From the NCBI GenBank assembly GCA_028707275.1, contig JAQTUP010000010.1:1-64000 (forward strand): 64,000 nucleotides of DNA, given 5' to 3'. This stretch comes from Gallionella sp. (GTDB taxonomy: Bacteria; Pseudomonadota; Gammaproteobacteria; Burkholderiales; Gallionellaceae). The translations under genes were made by a program, and so were the position numbers. Within the stretch, counting starts at the first letter, position 1. Each line of letters begins with the position of its first letter. Shown in pieces: positions 1-12,634 of this stretch. The notes below the pieces were generated by a model. The model saw nothing but the letters and a program-made list of their open reading frames with translations, did not search any database and was not told the DNA's origin.

Positions 1-41
1 TTCAAGATAATCGCAACTTATCCAGATTAATAATTACTACA

Positions 42-131
42 ACATAACTTGGCGCTCAACCCGGACGCCCGAGATGCCGGTCTACTTCGTGGTTGCGGCT
101 CGCGCGGGCGCCGGTTAGCTCTACGTTATGC
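42..131 (+). other. Integron attC recombination site
   Basis: The two ends pair as in an attC. The R'' box ACATAAC (42-48) faces the R' box GTTATGC (125-131), and the L'' box GCGCTCAACC (52-61) faces the L' box GGTTAGCTC (113-121). One extra base in the L''/L' pairing matches the extrahelical base typical of attC bottom strands. The centre is GC-rich and partly self-complementary. It marks the 3' end of a cassette lying left of the window and the entry to the next one. The orientation puts the integron integrase, if present, upstream of base 1. Confidence 0.75.
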
Positions 132-185
132 CTCTTTACTCATGCTGTGTCTTACGCTTGTTAACTGTCCGGAGCCTTGATTTCG

Positions 186-473
186 ATGCTGTCCACCTTT
201 ACCATCGACGATGATTTGTCTTCCCAGGAGTCAAGAGGAATTGAGGTAATCTTGCAGCTTGAGAATGGCACCCGCCGCTGGTGCTATTTCATGACTCCAG
301 GAGCCTTGGCGGCCTGTGGCGATTGGATAGACGGGACGCAGATCAGAATTCATTACGCTGCACCATATATGATCGTTGTTGCTTGTCAATTGACCGAAGA
401 CGTCATAGAAAATGCTCTCAAACATATCGACCGCGCCGGAGAAATCGAGAAGTGCACCCTTGCCATCGACTAG
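186..473 (+). CDS. Small hypothetical protein in an integron cassette
   Basis: Encodes 95 residues from the ATG at 186, with a GGAG about 11 bases upstream. An in-frame TTG at 177 sits too close to that site to be a good start. The protein is acidic and soluble, with no signal peptide or membrane segment. It has an aromatic/cysteine stretch RRWCYFMTP and a C-terminal helix. I recognise the general look of short cassette-encoded proteins but no function. It begins about 55 bases after an attC, as a cassette gene should. Its TAG stop falls on the first bases of the palindromic element that follows, so the original C-terminus may differ slightly. Confidence 0.6.
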   Translation: MLSTFTIDDDLSSQESRGIEVILQLENGTRRWCYFMTPGALAACGDWIDGTQIRIHYAAPYMIVVACQLTEDVIENALKHIDRAGEIEKCTLAID

Positions 474-615
474 CAGGCTGCTGAAAAACGTTATGAGCGA
501 AGCGGAGGCAAGGAAAAAAGCGACGAAAAAGCGGAGTTTACATGTAGTAAATGAGTATTTTGAGTCACTTTTTGACGCAGTATCGACGAGCGTAATAGTT
601 TTGCAGCAGCTTGCC
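473..615. repeat. MITE-like palindromic element with imperfect terminal inverted repeats
   Basis: The left end GCAGGCTGCTGAAAAACGTT (473-492) is an imperfect inverted repeat of the right end (about 596-615), sharing GCTGCTG-AAAAC. The interior is also partly self-complementary, for example GCGACGAAAAAGCG against the TTTTTGACGC arm. About 143 bases with no transposase and near-palindromic over its length: a non-autonomous mobile element or large stem-loop repeat. It lies exactly where the attC of the preceding cassette would be expected. Short ORFs inside it are by-products of the palindrome. Confidence 0.6.
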
Positions 616-719
616 AGAGAAATCTCGTGACCACAATAGGCCTCTCTTGGCGCTGGCATATTGGCTTGACGCGACGTACGCGTTTACGTACCATTCAACC
701 CTCTTTGAAGGGGCACAAA

Positions 720-962
720 ATGCAGACACTTACCGCCAGCGAAGCACGTTCGAATTTGTATCGGCTCATTGATGAAACAGCAGAGTCTCATAAACCAATC
801 ATCATTTCAGGAAAGCGCAGTAGTGCTGTGCTGCTCTCTGCAGAAGATTGGGGTGCAATTCAAGAAACTTTATATCTGCTTGCCGTGCCCGGTATGCGCG
901 AATCCATAAAAGCAGGTATGGCTGAGCCTCTCGCAAAAAGTGCGAAGGAGCTGAAGTGGTGA
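720..962 (+). CDS. Antitoxin, Phd/YefM family
   Basis: Encodes 80 residues. The N-terminus MQTLTASEARSNLYRLIDE is the classic YefM/Phd DNA-binding dimerisation fold, followed by KPIIISGKRSSAVLLSAEDW. The C-terminal part, which binds toxin in this family, is shorter and lysine-rich. The ATG at 720 is preferred over an upstream GTG/TTG because the family starts at this motif. The toxin gene follows with a 7-base overlap (GTG start at 956), the usual coupling for such pairs. The known family role is to neutralise the toxin and repress the operon. The pair looks like one cassette of the integron array. Confidence 0.88.
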   Translation: MQTLTASEARSNLYRLIDETAESHKPIIISGKRSSAVLLSAEDWGAIQETLYLLAVPGMRESIKAGMAEPLAKSAKELKW

Positions 963-1222
963 GTTGGGAGGTTGTGTATGCCAAGCAAGCCCTCAAAGAT
1001 GCAAAGAAGCTTGCTGCAAGCAGCCTCAAGCCCCGGGCGCAAGAACTGCTGACCGTGCTTGCTAACAATCCATTTCAAAATCCGCCGCCCTTCGAGAAGC
1101 TGGTCGGAGACCTTGCCGGTGCTTACTCGCGCCGCATTAATATTCAGCACAGTATCGTGTACGAAGTCTTTGCCGAAGAGAAAACCGTTCGTGTCCTGCG
1201 GATGTGGACACGCTATGAATGA
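956..1222 (+). CDS. Toxin, YoeB/Txe-type mRNA interferase
   Basis: Encodes 88 residues from a GTG at 956; a second GTG at 959 is equally possible. VSWEVVYAKQALKDAKKL, then NPFQNPPPFEKLVGDLAGAYSRRI and a C-terminal VRVLRMWTRYE match the RelE/YoeB fold, with the basic and terminal aromatic residues these ribosome-dependent endoribonucleases use for catalysis. In the family the toxin enters the ribosomal A site and cuts mRNA, stalling growth. It overlaps its antitoxin, and its stop lies 3 bases before an attC-like site. Toxin-antitoxin cassettes are a known stabilising feature of integron arrays. Confidence 0.85.
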   Translation: MVSWEVVYAKQALKDAKKLAASSLKPRAQELLTVLANNPFQNPPPFEKLVGDLAGAYSRRINIQHSIVYEVFAEEKTVRVLRMWTRYE

Positions 1223-1225
1223 GCA

Positions 1226-3504
<2,279 letters not shown>

Positions 3505-3545
3505 TCGTGGCATCACGTCTCATTGGCTGCTGCGCCTGCTATACC

Positions 3546-3617
3546 CCGCACGGGTGCGGCGTGTGATAAACGATAACGCTTAACCGTTCGTCCTGAGCTT
3601 GTCGAAGGGACGAACGG
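3546..3617. repeat. Small hairpins, including a REP-like palindrome, downstream of katG
   Basis: CCGCAC-GG-GTGCGG (3546-3559) is a tight hairpin. CCGTTCGTC (3584-3592) and GACGAACGG (3609-3617) are perfect 9-base arms around the spacer ctgagcttgtcgaagg, a palindrome type seen scattered in many proteobacterial genomes. There is no T-run, so it is more likely an intergenic repeat than a classic terminator. The rest of 3505-3775 shows nothing else. Confidence 0.55.
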
Positions 3618-3775
3618 ATTTACCTCCTCTGCGGATGGTTAAAATGCCTGCCGAGGTTCACATCGAGCCAATTTACGATAGCCCGCCCGGAGCAGAAAGT
3701 CGACCGAAGACTACTTGTCAACGTCTCCCTCAAAAAGCCGCTCAAGCGCGCCGCGCCCTGCCACACGCCGAAATA

Positions 3776-4750
3776 TCACCAACGGTGAACCGCTTTACCT
3801 GTGTGTGCCTCTTTTAACGCTTCACTCAGCTGAAAAACGGCCATCGCGTAGAAGTCGCTGTTGTTGTATCGCGTGATCACCTCGAAGTTGTTATAGCCCA
3901 GCCAGAATTCACGCCCCTCGTCCACCGTAAAATCCAGCAGGCGGGCAGTCTCATCCCCTGCCCCCTGCGCCGCCACGCCCGCCTGCGCCCACTCGGCTCC
4001 GCTGCGAGGAGTGTCGGCAGCCCCCGCACAGGCCTCTTCACCGGCTTGCGCCCTGACGGCAATTTGGGCGCCTTTAATCCAGCCGTATTCTTTTAAATAA
4101 TTCCCCACGCTGCCTATCGCATCGTCTGTTTCGCCCAGCAGGTCTGTCTTGTGATCCTTGTTAAAATCAACCGCATACTTTCTGTAACTGCTGGGCATGA
4201 ATTGCGGTATTCCCATCGCCCCGGCATAAGAACCTCTCACGCTCAGCAAATCAAACTGCTGCTCGCGCGCCAGCAACAGGTAATTTTCCAGCTCATCCCG
4301 AAAGAATGGCGCCCGGCGAGGGTAATCAAAGGCCAACGTCGTCAAGGCATCTATGACGCGAAAATTCCCCGCATTTTTTCCGTAGAGGGTTTCCACGCCG
4401 ATCAGGGCGACGATAATTTCCTGCGGCACGCCATATCTCAGTTCTGCCAGACGCAATGCGATACTGTGCTGGCGCCAGAATGCCAGCCCCGGCCTGATAC
4501 GGCTTTGACTGACAAAGCCTGCGCGATATTCCGTCCACGGTTTGATCGTCGAGGGGCGGGAGATCGCCTCGATAATCTGCGGCTTATGGTCGGCCTGTTC
4601 AAACAACAACACCAGCTCGCCTTTGTTAAAATGGTGACGATTCACCATTTCTTCAATAAAATCAGTCATCCCCGGCAGGGATACCGCAAAAACAGGCAGA
4701 GCAAACAGGCAGCCTGTCAGCAATGCGACACAGTATGTAAATATTTTCAT
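3776..4750 (-). CDS. mltB: Lytic murein transglycosylase B
   Basis: Encodes 324 residues with an N-terminal signal peptide (about residues 1-22, MKIFTYCVALLTGCLFALPV), so it acts in the periplasm. A cysteine at 14 lies inside the hydrophobic core but is not a good lipobox. The SLT/MltB catalytic glutamate is E120 in GVETLYG, followed by GAMGIPQFMPSSYRKYAVDF, the substrate-groove signature of family 3 enzymes. These cut the MurNAc-GlcNAc bond of peptidoglycan and leave 1,6-anhydro ends. An alanine/glycine-rich stretch near residues 240-270 looks like a lineage-specific linker. The gene is divergent from trxB. Confidence 0.93.
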   Translation of the reverse strand: MKIFTYCVALLTGCLFALPVFAVSLPGMTDFIEEMVNRHHFNKGELVLLFEQADHKPQIIEAISRPSTIKPWTEYRAGFVSQSRIRPGLAFWRQHSIALRLAELRYGVPQEIIVALIGVETLYGKNAGNFRVIDALTTLAFDYPRRAPFFRDELENYLLLAREQQFDLLSVRGSYAGAMGIPQFMPSSYRKYAVDFNKDHKTDLLGETDDAIGSVGNYLKEYGWIKGAQIAVRAQAGEEACAGAADTPRSGAEWAQAGVAAQGAGDETARLLDFTVDEGREFWLGYNNFEVITRYNNSDFYAMAVFQLSEALKEAHTGKAVHRW

Positions 4751-4766
4751 AGTAGGCAGATTCTAA

Positions 4767-5822
<1,056 letters not shown>

Positions 5823-5880
5823 ACGGCAGGCAAGGGGGTGGGCGTCGCCCGCCTCTGTCAATTTTTCAGGTTGCGCTATC

Positions 5881-6399
5881 ATGAATACCGATGCCGATAA
5901 AGATGCCGCACTGTTTCGCACGGCTGTCGGCAGCGTCACGCCGCTGGCAGAACAAAACCGCATCCCTCACCCCAAACCCTCCATCCAGGCTCGCGTCCGC
6001 AGCACTTCTGTCAGCCACGTCATCGCGGATACGCTCTCGGATTTCTCGGACAGCAATTCGCCCGAAGATTACCTGGCCAACGGCCTGTCTCGCCTGACGC
6101 TGCGTAAACTCCGGCGCGGTCAATACCCGGTGCAGGACGAACTTGATTTGCACGGCTACACAACGGATACGGCACGCATGCGCTTGCAGGCCTTTTTACA
6201 TGAGGCGATGTGCCGTCAGTGGCGCTGTGTGCGGGTCATACATGGCAAGGGGATCAACAGTCGGGGGGGCGAGGCCGTGTTGCGCATGCTGACCCGGAAC
6301 TGGCTTACCCAGTCATCCAGGGTGCTGGCATTTTGCGCGACGTCCCCGGGAGCCCGCGGAAGCGGCGCGGTGCTCATATTGCTCAGAATCAGCTCTTAG
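5881..6399 (+). CDS. Smr-domain protein (SmrA/YdaL-like)
   Basis: Encodes 172 residues. The C-terminal half carries the small MutS-related domain: ELDLHGYTTDTARMRLQAFL, then the catalytic-site motif RVIHGKGINSRGG, then a final strand. The N-terminal half is a variable linker. Stand-alone Smr proteins are nucleases acting on nicked or branched DNA, or on RNA at stalled ribosomes in other bacteria; which applies here cannot be told. The start is the ATG at 5881. The end overlaps the convergent gene at 6389-7057 by 11 bases. The usual C-terminal GGxGA(TS) loop is present as GARGSGA. Confidence 0.85.
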   Translation: MNTDADKDAALFRTAVGSVTPLAEQNRIPHPKPSIQARVRSTSVSHVIADTLSDFSDSNSPEDYLANGLSRLTLRKLRRGQYPVQDELDLHGYTTDTARMRLQAFLHEAMCRQWRCVRVIHGKGINSRGGEAVLRMLTRNWLTQSSRVLAFCATSPGARGSGAVLILLRISS

Positions 6400-7057
6400 A
6401 TTTATTGCCCATCACGTAAATCAGATATTCGAAGAACAGCTCACACCATTCCTGATCGTTATCCTTGAGCGAATGCAGCAGTTTCTTGACCTGAGCTACC
6501 GGCCAGCTGGGATTGAACGAGACCAGCATGCTTTCAGGATATAACTGTAACGTTTCATTCAAACGTTCCGCCATGGCGTTAACGCCGTTAAACATCAAAG
6601 CCAAATCCTTATCCGTATCAATATCGGCAGTCAGATCCCCGTACATCTTCGGATGCTGTTTGGTGAACTCGATGAATTTGGTGAGAATGAAGAAAAACTC
6701 GCCCTTATTATCGGCCGTAACAGCATCGCCCAGCATAAAAGGCTCGACAGACAATTCGAGCCAATAATAACCCAGCTTGGGATTGCGATGCTTGGACACG
6801 CCGATATAGCCGTCGCGCGCCTTGGCGCGCCTGATAGTATCCTCCAGCAATAATTTCTCGGACGGACGCGTAGCAATGTCCCTGCCCTCCAAAACGGCCG
6901 GTTTTACGAGAAAAAAATCAGGAAAATCATCGTAAAACTTACCGGAATGATTGTGAGTGCGATAGTAGGCGTTAAACACCCCCAGAGCCAACTCTGCATT
7001 ATTCTCGGTGTCGTGATAATTTTTTTGACTCTGGTCGCTAGACCTTCTTTGCTGCAT
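6389..7057 (-). CDS. Conserved-looking protein of unknown function
   Basis: Encodes 222 residues from an ATG with a strong AAGGGGAAG ribosome site. No signal peptide or membrane helix is visible. It is charged and aromatic-rich (GYYWLELSVEPFML, GEFFFILTKFIEF), suggesting a folded soluble protein. A C-terminal segment EWCELFFEYLIYVMGNKSKS is strongly amphipathic. I do not recognise a family. It sits convergent with the Smr gene, and its upstream 176 bases separate it from the end of smc, so it probably has its own promoter. Confidence 0.7.
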   Translation of the reverse strand: MQQRRSSDQSQKNYHDTENNAELALGVFNAYYRTHNHSGKFYDDFPDFFLVKPAVLEGRDIATRPSEKLLLEDTIRRAKARDGYIGVSKHRNPKLGYYWLELSVEPFMLGDAVTADNKGEFFFILTKFIEFTKQHPKMYGDLTADIDTDKDLALMFNGVNAMAERLNETLQLYPESMLVSFNPSWPVAQVKKLLHSLKDNDQEWCELFFEYLIYVMGNKSKS

Positions 7058-7233
7058 AGCTTCCCCTTGGATCTTTTCTGCTCGATTTTACGTAGCGGCG
7101 ATGATAACCGCAATAGGGCTAAATTGCGCTACAATTTGCCGGATATTTTTCTGGCGGCCTGCTAAAGTTTGCATTTTAGCCGACAGACAGTGCATATGTC
7201 AGCTAACCTTAGCCACGGTTCGCATTGTAACAG

Positions 7234-10200
7234 TCAGACGGGCGTATCATGCATGCGCAATGCCGCCTCGATGTCGACTGACACTATCTTAGATACGCCC
7301 TTCTCCTGCATGGTCACGCCGATGAGCTGTTCGGCCATTTCCATGGCGATCTTGTTGTGACTGATAAACACAAACTGGGTTTGCAGCGCCATTTTTTTCA
7401 CCAGCGCGCACAATCGCTCTGTGTTGGTATCGTCCAGCGGCGCATCCACTTCATCGAGCAGACAGAAAGGAGCCGGATTGAGCCTGAACATGGCAAATAT
7501 CAGTGCAATCGCGGTCAGCGCTTTTTCGCCGCCCGAGAGCAAATGTATCGAACTGTTCTTCTTGCCCGGCGGCTGTGCCATGACCTGTACGCCGCTGTCG
7601 AGTATTTCATCGCCGGTCATCACCAGACGCGCCTCACCGCCTGCGAACAGAATCGGGAAAAGTTCTGCCAGTTGCAAATTGACCTGATCAAAAGTATTCT
7701 TCAGCAAATCACCGGATTCCCGGTCTATATGTTTGATGGCCGAGTCCAGAGTCAGCAAGGCATCCTGCAAATCCTGCGCCTGGGCATCCAGATAAAACTT
7801 GCGCTCAGTCGCGTCCCTGAGCTCTTCGAGTGCGGCAAGATTCACAGCCCCCAGTCCTGCCATCAGTTTATCCAGCCGATTATATTCGACCTGCAACTGA
7901 ACAGGCTTAGCCCCCGTCAGATGAGGCTGCAAGGCCGCGACATCCACCCCTTGCAAATGCCCGGACCATTGTTCGAAATAAAGACGCGCCTCCTGCTCCT
8001 TGAGCGCATATTCATTGAGACTTTCCCGCAAGTGACCCAGTTTTTGTTCGCAGGATAAGCGCGCCTGCTCCAGGTTTTGCAATCTGCCGGCGGCCGCCTC
8101 CATGCTGCAGCGGGCATCCGTCAGGGCGAGTTCTGCCGCGTGCCGGGTCTGCAAGGCGTTTTGCAGCGCCTGTGCGTCAGCCTCACCGGAACGATCGGAC
8201 AAATCCGCGCGCAACTGTTGCATATTTTGTTCATACTGCTGCAAAACCAGGGCGATCCGGCGAATGTTTTCGCCAAAATCGCTTATTTTCTCCTGGCACG
8301 TCCGGGAAAAAAATTGTGCCGCCTGATATGAATGCCTCGCCTGCCCGTCAAGCAGCCTTTGTTCGCGCAAGGCGGCATCCGCCGTCTCGGCCACACCCCC
8401 TGCCTCCTCCACCTGTGCCCGCATGATCGCCAGCTGATCGGGCAACCCGGCCATCCGCCCGAGAATCTCGCGCTGCATTTCCTGCTCAGCCTCCAGCAGT
8501 TGTGCGATCTCCTGCTTTTCATGTGCGATCAGCGCCCGGCGCTCCTCACGGCGTTCATGCGCCTGATCCAATTTGAGGATAGACATTTGCTGCGCGTGCT
8601 GGCGCAACTTGAGTTCACTGATCATCCGACCCAGGGGCTGTATGTTCAACTCCATCGTCTGACGCGTCTGTTCAGCTTCAGCCAGCTGGCTTTTCAACTG
8701 ATCGACCGAGGCCTGATAAATCATCAGTTCATCATCCAGCTGTTCGATCTCGCGCTGACGGCTCAGCACGCCATGCGCATTGGGCGCGTGGAACAGGACG
8801 CTGTGCCGGGCAATCATATGTCCCTCTGGCGTGACGCATAGCTCGCCATCAGACAGGCGCTCGCGCAGTCGATAGCCGTCAGTCAGATTGCTCACCGCAT
8901 AGACCGATGAGAGAAATTCACGCAATACGGGCAGCACCCGCTCGTCCTGACACTCAACATAATCGAGCAAGGGGTGCAGCCCGGGACACAGTTCGGAAGG
9001 CAGGCCGCACGAAGCACGCTCCCGTGGCGATTGCGGAACCGCCGCATATGAAAACAGCGCAAGCCTGCCTGGCGGCAGATCGACCCAGTTCGCCGCATCA
9101 CAGGGCACGAGCAGCGCGTTCAGTTTCTCGCGCAACACCGCGTCGAGTGCATTTTCCCAGTCGGCCCGGATGCGTATGGATTGCCACAGACGGGGGGATT
9201 TATCCAGCCCGTGCTGCTGCAACCATTGGTGCAGGGGTTTGTCGCTGTCCTGTTGCAGCTGCTCTAAGGCGTATCGGCGCGCCTCGACATTTGCGGCCTG
9301 TCTTTCCTGTTGTTGCAGTGAGCCGCGCAACTGTTGCAGGCTTTGTTCGGCCTGCGGCCGCATTGCCTGCAAGGCGGATAACTTTTCCTCCAGTTCGGCA
9401 TGCTCCATGTCCAGCATGAGCAACGCCTCCTGAGCCTCTTGCAACGCGCAAGGATCGGGCGGCGGTAAACTTTCCTGCTCCTGCGACAGGCGCGAGAGGC
9501 GCGAGTGCAACTGCGCCACATTGCGTTGCAGATGATCGTGCTGCGACTGCTCCAGTTGCAATTGCTGCTTTATTTGCGACTGTTCCCGCTGCAAGTGGTT
9601 GTAACCTGCCCGGGCGGCCTGTGCGGATAGCTCCGCCTGCGGTAAATTTTTCGTTTCAGCCAGCGCTCGCTGCTCTGCCCCGGCCAGCTTGATTTCAGCG
9701 TCCGCCATCTGCGCCTGCCAGTGCGCAAACTGACTCGTCGCCTGATGGTGCAGCTCCTGCTGCTGGCCGATTTGCAGGCTGGTGCTGTCGATTTGCTGAT
9801 TCAACCGCGTCTGTTGCAAGGCCGCCTGCTTGATCTGCGCCTCCAGCCTGGCAATGTCGGCATTGACGCTGTACAAAGCTTCCTGTCTGGCGTGCAGCGC
9901 ATCCAAAAGCTGGTAGTGATGGCTTTGCTGCGTCTGCAGCAGGCTTTCGTTTTCGCGCAGCGCCGCAGTCTGGGCTTCAATTTCCGTGCGCGTTTTTTCG
10001 AACTGCCGGTTAAAACCGTCTCTGGCCTCACAGGCTTCCTGCATTTTGACCAGCCAGATCAGCTGTTGCGCCGTGTTGCGCAGCGTTTCGAACTCGCGAT
10101 ACTGGCGCGCGACTTCGGCCTGTTCCCCAAGACGCGCCAGTTGCTTGTCCATTTCCTGCAAAATATCGCCGACCCGCTGCAAATTATCGCGCGTATCCGC

Positions 10201-10752
10201 CAGGCGCTGCGCGGTCTCGCGGCGGCGGTCGCGGTATCTGGACACGCCTGCGGCCTCTTCCAGAAATACCCGCAACTCGTCGGGGCGGGCCTCGATGATG
10301 CGGGAAATCATCCCCTGTTCGACGATGGCATAGGCTCTGGCACCCAGGCCTGTCCCCAGAAATATATCGGTAATGTCGCGGCGCCTGACCTTCTGATTAT
10401 TGATGTGATAGCTGGACTCGCCGTTGCGCAGCAAAACGCGCCGGATGGATATTTCAGCATAAGCTGACCACTGACCGGCCGCCTTCCCCAGCGAATTATC
10501 GAACACCAGCTCCACGCTGGCGCGCGCAACGGGTTTGCGCGTGCCCGAGCCGTTGAAGATCACGTCCTGCATGGACGCGCCGCGCAGCGCCGACGCGCGT
10601 GACTCGCCCAGCACCCAGCGCAGCGCATCGATGACATTCGACTTGCCGCAGCCATTGGGCCCCACGATACCGGCTATTTGCCCGGGCAGATGTATGTGTA
10701 CCGGATCAACAAATGATTTGAATCCGGCTAACTTGATTTGTGAAAGACGCAA
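7234..10752 (-). CDS. smc: Chromosome segregation protein SMC
   Basis: Encodes 1172 residues, normal for bacterial SMC. Walker A GPNGCGKS is at residues 31-38; the C-terminal ABC signature [16 protein letters not shown] and Walker [14 protein letters not shown] form the other half of the ATPase head. Between them lie two long heptad-rich coiled coils flanking a hinge near the middle. With ScpA/ScpB it makes the condensin ring that compacts and segregates chromosomes. The start is a TTG (reads [14 protein letters not shown]) with no obvious Shine-Dalgarno. The gene is divergent from queF across a 54-base gap. Confidence 0.96.
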   Translation of the reverse strand: MRLSQIKLAGFKSFVDPVHIHLPGQIAGIVGPNGCGKSNVIDALRWVLGESRASALRGASMQDVIFNGSGTRKPVARASVELVFDNSLGKAAGQWSAYAEISIRRVLLRNGESSYHINNQKVRRRDITDIFLGTGLGARAYAIVEQGMISRIIEARPDELRVFLEEAAGVSRYRDRRRETAQRLADTRDNLQRVGDILQEMDKQLARLGEQAEVARQYREFETLRNTAQQLIWLVKMQEACEARDGFNRQFEKTRTEIEAQTAALRENESLLQTQQSHHYQLLDALHARQEALYSVNADIARLEAQIKQAALQQTRLNQQIDSTSLQIGQQQELHHQATSQFAHWQAQMADAEIKLAGAEQRALAETKNLPQAELSAQAARAGYNHLQREQSQIKQQLQLEQSQHDHLQRNVAQLHSRLSRLSQEQESLPPPDPCALQEAQEALLMLDMEHAELEEKLSALQAMRPQAEQSLQQLRGSLQQQERQAANVEARRYALEQLQQDSDKPLHQWLQQHGLDKSPRLWQSIRIRADWENALDAVLREKLNALLVPCDAANWVDLPPGRLALFSYAAVPQSPRERASCGLPSELCPGLHPLLDYVECQDERVLPVLREFLSSVYAVSNLTDGYRLRERLSDGELCVTPEGHMIARHSVLFHAPNAHGVLSRQREIEQLDDELMIYQASVDQLKSQLAEAEQTRQTMELNIQPLGRMISELKLRQHAQQMSILKLDQAHERREERRALIAHEKQEIAQLLEAEQEMQREILGRMAGLPDQLAIMRAQVEEAGGVAETADAALREQRLLDGQARHSYQAAQFFSRTCQEKISDFGENIRRIALVLQQYEQNMQQLRADLSDRSGEADAQALQNALQTRHAAELALTDARCSMEAAAGRLQNLEQARLSCEQKLGHLRESLNEYALKEQEARLYFEQWSGHLQGVDVAALQPHLTGAKPVQLQVEYNRLDKLMAGLGAVNLAALEELRDATERKFYLDAQAQDLQDALLTLDSAIKHIDRESGDLLKNTFDQVNLQLAELFPILFAGGEARLVMTGDEILDSGVQVMAQPPGKKNSSIHLLSGGEKALTAIALIFAMFRLNPAPFCLLDEVDAPLDDTNTERLCALVKKMALQTQFVFISHNKIAMEMAEQLIGVTMQEKGVSKIVSVDIEAALRMHDTPV

Positions 10753-10806
10753 TTTGGCTGTCGCAACGATATAATGCCCGCTATCTTAACTCAAGCCCCA
10801 GACCAA
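10753..10806 (+). promoter_or_regulatory. Divergent smc/queF spacer with a TATAAT hexamer
   Basis: A perfect -10 hexamer TATAAT (10770-10775) points towards queF, 32 bases before its ATG at 10807. No convincing -35 is visible at 16-18 bases, so the call is tentative. An ATG at 10774 overlaps the hexamer, which argues against using it as the queF start. Confidence 0.35.
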
Positions 10807-11226
10807 ATGACAACCCAAGCCGCAAAAGCCCTCGAAACCTTCCCCAATCCCAATCCGCTACGCGATTACCATATCCATATGGAAATCCCCGAATTCACCT
10901 GCCTGTGCCCCAAGACCGGCCAGCCTGATTTCGCCACGCTGATTCTGGATTACATCGCCGACGCCAGCTGCGTCGAATTGAAGAGTTTGAAACTGTACAT
11001 GTGGTCGTTCCGCGAAGAAGGTCATTTCCATGAGGATGTGACCAACCGTATCCTGGATGATCTGGTCGCCGCCACCCGGCCGCGCTTCATGCGCCTGACC
11101 GCCAAATTCTACGTGCGCGGCGGCATCTTTACCAATGTTGTCGCCGAACATCGCCAGGACGGCTGGCAACCTGCCCCCTTTGTGGAACTCAGCAGGTTTG
11201 CCTCTCAGTCGAACACCCGGGGATAA
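10807..11226 (+). CDS. queF: NADPH-dependent preQ0 reductase QueF
   Basis: Encodes 139 residues, the short unimodular type of QueF. It reduces the nitrile of 7-cyano-7-deazaguanine (preQ0) to preQ1 in queuosine tRNA modification. The active-site cysteine region is [15 protein letters not shown], followed by the QueF signature [15 protein letters not shown] and [10 protein letters not shown] longer ATG start at 10774 is possible but adds only a non-conserved tail and would overlap a -10 element. Followed after 23 bases by a MazG-like gene on the same strand. Confidence 0.95.
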   Translation: MTTQAAKALETFPNPNPLRDYHIHMEIPEFTCLCPKTGQPDFATLILDYIADASCVELKSLKLYMWSFREEGHFHEDVTNRILDDLVAATRPRFMRLTAKFYVRGGIFTNVVAEHRQDGWQPAPFVELSRFASQSNTRG

Positions 11227-11249
11227 TTTCGACTCCGGACAATCAGTTC

Positions 11250-11606
11250 ATGGACTCCACCTCGGATCTGCACCTGTTGCGCGACAAGCTGCGCGTATTT
11301 GCCCAGGCGCGTGAATGGGATCAGTTCCATTCACCGAAAAATCTGTCGATGGCGCTGATGGTTGAAACAGCCGAATTGATGGAGCATTTTCAGTGGATGA
11401 CCGAGGCGCAATCGAGCGATCTGGCCGCCGTGCAAAAGGACGCGGTGGCCGATGAACTGGCCGATGTATTGCTCTACCTTGTACGCCTGTCAGATAAACT
11501 CGAAGTGGATTTGTGTGCGGCCGCCTTGCAGAAAATCGACAAGAACGCGGTCAAATATCCTGCCGATCAGGTTCGCGGCAGCGCTAAGAAGTATGGCGAA
11601 TACTGA
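11250..11606 (+). CDS. MazG-like nucleotide pyrophosphohydrolase
   Basis: Encodes 118 residues of all-alpha NTP-PPase fold. Metal-binding acidic residues appear as METAELMEHF and DELADVLLYLVRLSDKL, the EExxE...ExxD layout of the MazG/dCTPase (RS21-C6-like) family. Such enzymes hydrolyse non-canonical or surplus dNTPs to the monophosphate. The substrate cannot be deduced. Just downstream of queF and probably co-transcribed. Its stop overlaps the first base of a palindromic repeat that may end the transcript. Confidence 0.85.
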   Translation: MDSTSDLHLLRDKLRVFAQAREWDQFHSPKNLSMALMVETAELMEHFQWMTEAQSSDLAAVQKDAVADELADVLLYLVRLSDKLEVDLCAAALQKIDKNAVKYPADQVRGSAKKYGEY

Positions 11607-11660
11607 CACGACTGATGTTACACAGCATCAGTCGTGTATTCAAATCAACTTCGCCGGGAG
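11606..11660 (+). repeat. Dispersed repeat family 1, copy 1
   Basis: Perfect 12-base arms ACACGACTGATG (11606-11617) and CATCAGTCGTGT (11626-11637) are followed by ATTCAAATCAACTTCGCCGGG. The same hairpin plus tail recurs at 18136-18190 and, on the other strand, at 22440-22506; partial forms occur at 14571 and 16120. It lies directly after a stop codon but has no T-run. Confidence 0.7.
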
Positions 11661-11683
11661 CCGCCAATGGGTACAATGGCCGC

Positions 11684-12634
11684 ATGAAATCGCTGATGTT
11701 TGCGCTAATATTATTATCAGTCTCCTTCTCGTCTTCTGCCGAAAACGGAGCGCAGCTCGCGCTCCCCTTCCAGCTTGAAGTCGATCGCAGACTTGATGTG
11801 CCGGAACCTGATCAGGCACGTTATGCGCAGCTGCTCGAATCGGCCTTGTCAGACGCGCGGATTCCGCTGATACGTTCGCAGTATGTGCTGCTGGTCGATC
11901 GCAACCCGAACGTGCAAGCGATTTTTTTATACTGGCTGGACTCACAGGTAACACCGGGCTTGCAGCTAGCAACGGAATCACTGGTGCCCCCCGGCTTGCA
12001 GCTCGCGCCCGCATCACTTGCATCACCACCGCCCGAGCCTTCGGCAGTCTATTTGCGCCTGATCGGCGCCTCCCCTGTCTCATCAGGAAAACCCGGGAAA
12101 TTTGATTATTTTCTCACGCCCGAGGGCGTGTTCGCGCACACGCTGGACAATCAGGATTACCGCGCAGAAGGCACGTTCAATAAACTTGGCATTCGCGGTT
12201 TCGGCATCAAGGGGCGGCGGGTATTTGATTTTGGCTGGGTATTGGCTGAGCGCGGATGGGGGGGCGGGGGCTACAGCGAAATACGCCTGCTGATACACGC
12301 CACAGATCCGGACAGGCTGGAGCTGCGACTCGGATTGCCCATGTCCAAGGGCTGCGTGCGCATACCCGCGACACTGAACACTTTCCTCGACCGCTATGGC
12401 GTGCTCGATGGCGATTATGAACAGGCACGAGCCAACGGCAAGAATCTCTGGGTGCTGCGTTCTGACAGGCTGCCCACGCCATGGCCTGGACGCTATCTGG
12501 TCATCATCGATTCAGGCAGTAAGGCGCGCCCGTCATGGTCGCCTGATCCCATGCAAAAACACAGGCTGAGCCCGGCAGGTCACGGCCGCGTAAACTCAGC
12601 TACAACAACACTGGCTGATCCGGCAATTCATTGA
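11684..12634 (+). CDS. L,D-transpeptidase (YkuD-type) family protein, exported
   Basis: Encodes 316 residues from the ATG at 11684, which begins a signal peptide (MKSLMFALILLSVSFSSSA). The C-terminal half has the catalytic signature of YkuD domains: HATDPDRLELRLGLPMSKGC followed by VRIP, i.e. His, then Ser-x-Gly-Cys-x-Arg. Such enzymes cross-link peptidoglycan or attach proteins to it in the periplasm. A small in-frame tandem duplication (PGLQLA..SL, twice) sits near residue 95. The N-terminal half is not recognised. The 3' end overlaps the convergent TPM gene by 35 bases. Confidence 0.8.
   Translation: MKSLMFALILLSVSFSSSAENGAQLALPFQLEVDRRLDVPEPDQARYAQLLESALSDARIPLIRSQYVLLVDRNPNVQAIFLYWLDSQVTPGLQLATESLVPPGLQLAPASLASPPPEPSAVYLRLIGASPVSSGKPGKFDYFLTPEGVFAHTLDNQDYRAEGTFNKLGIRGFGIKGRRVFDFGWVLAERGWGGGGYSEIRLLIHATDPDRLELRLGLPMSKGCVRIPATLNTFLDRYGVLDGDYEQARANGKNLWVLRSDRLPTPWPGRYLVIIDSGSKARPSWSPDPMQKHRLSPAGHGRVNSATTTLADPAIH

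Noticed and set aside
412..630. Short ORF across the palindromic element at 473-615
   Set aside because: Read-through of a repeat; the same MSEAEARKKATKK-type peptide arises wherever such palindromes occur.
3599..3817. 72-codon plus-strand ORF after katG
   Set aside because: Begins inside the REP-like palindrome, has no ribosome site and runs into the 3' end of mltB.
10774..10806. Upstream ATG for queF
   Set aside because: It overlaps a TATAAT hexamer and adds an unconserved tail; the ATG at 10807 gives the usual family length.
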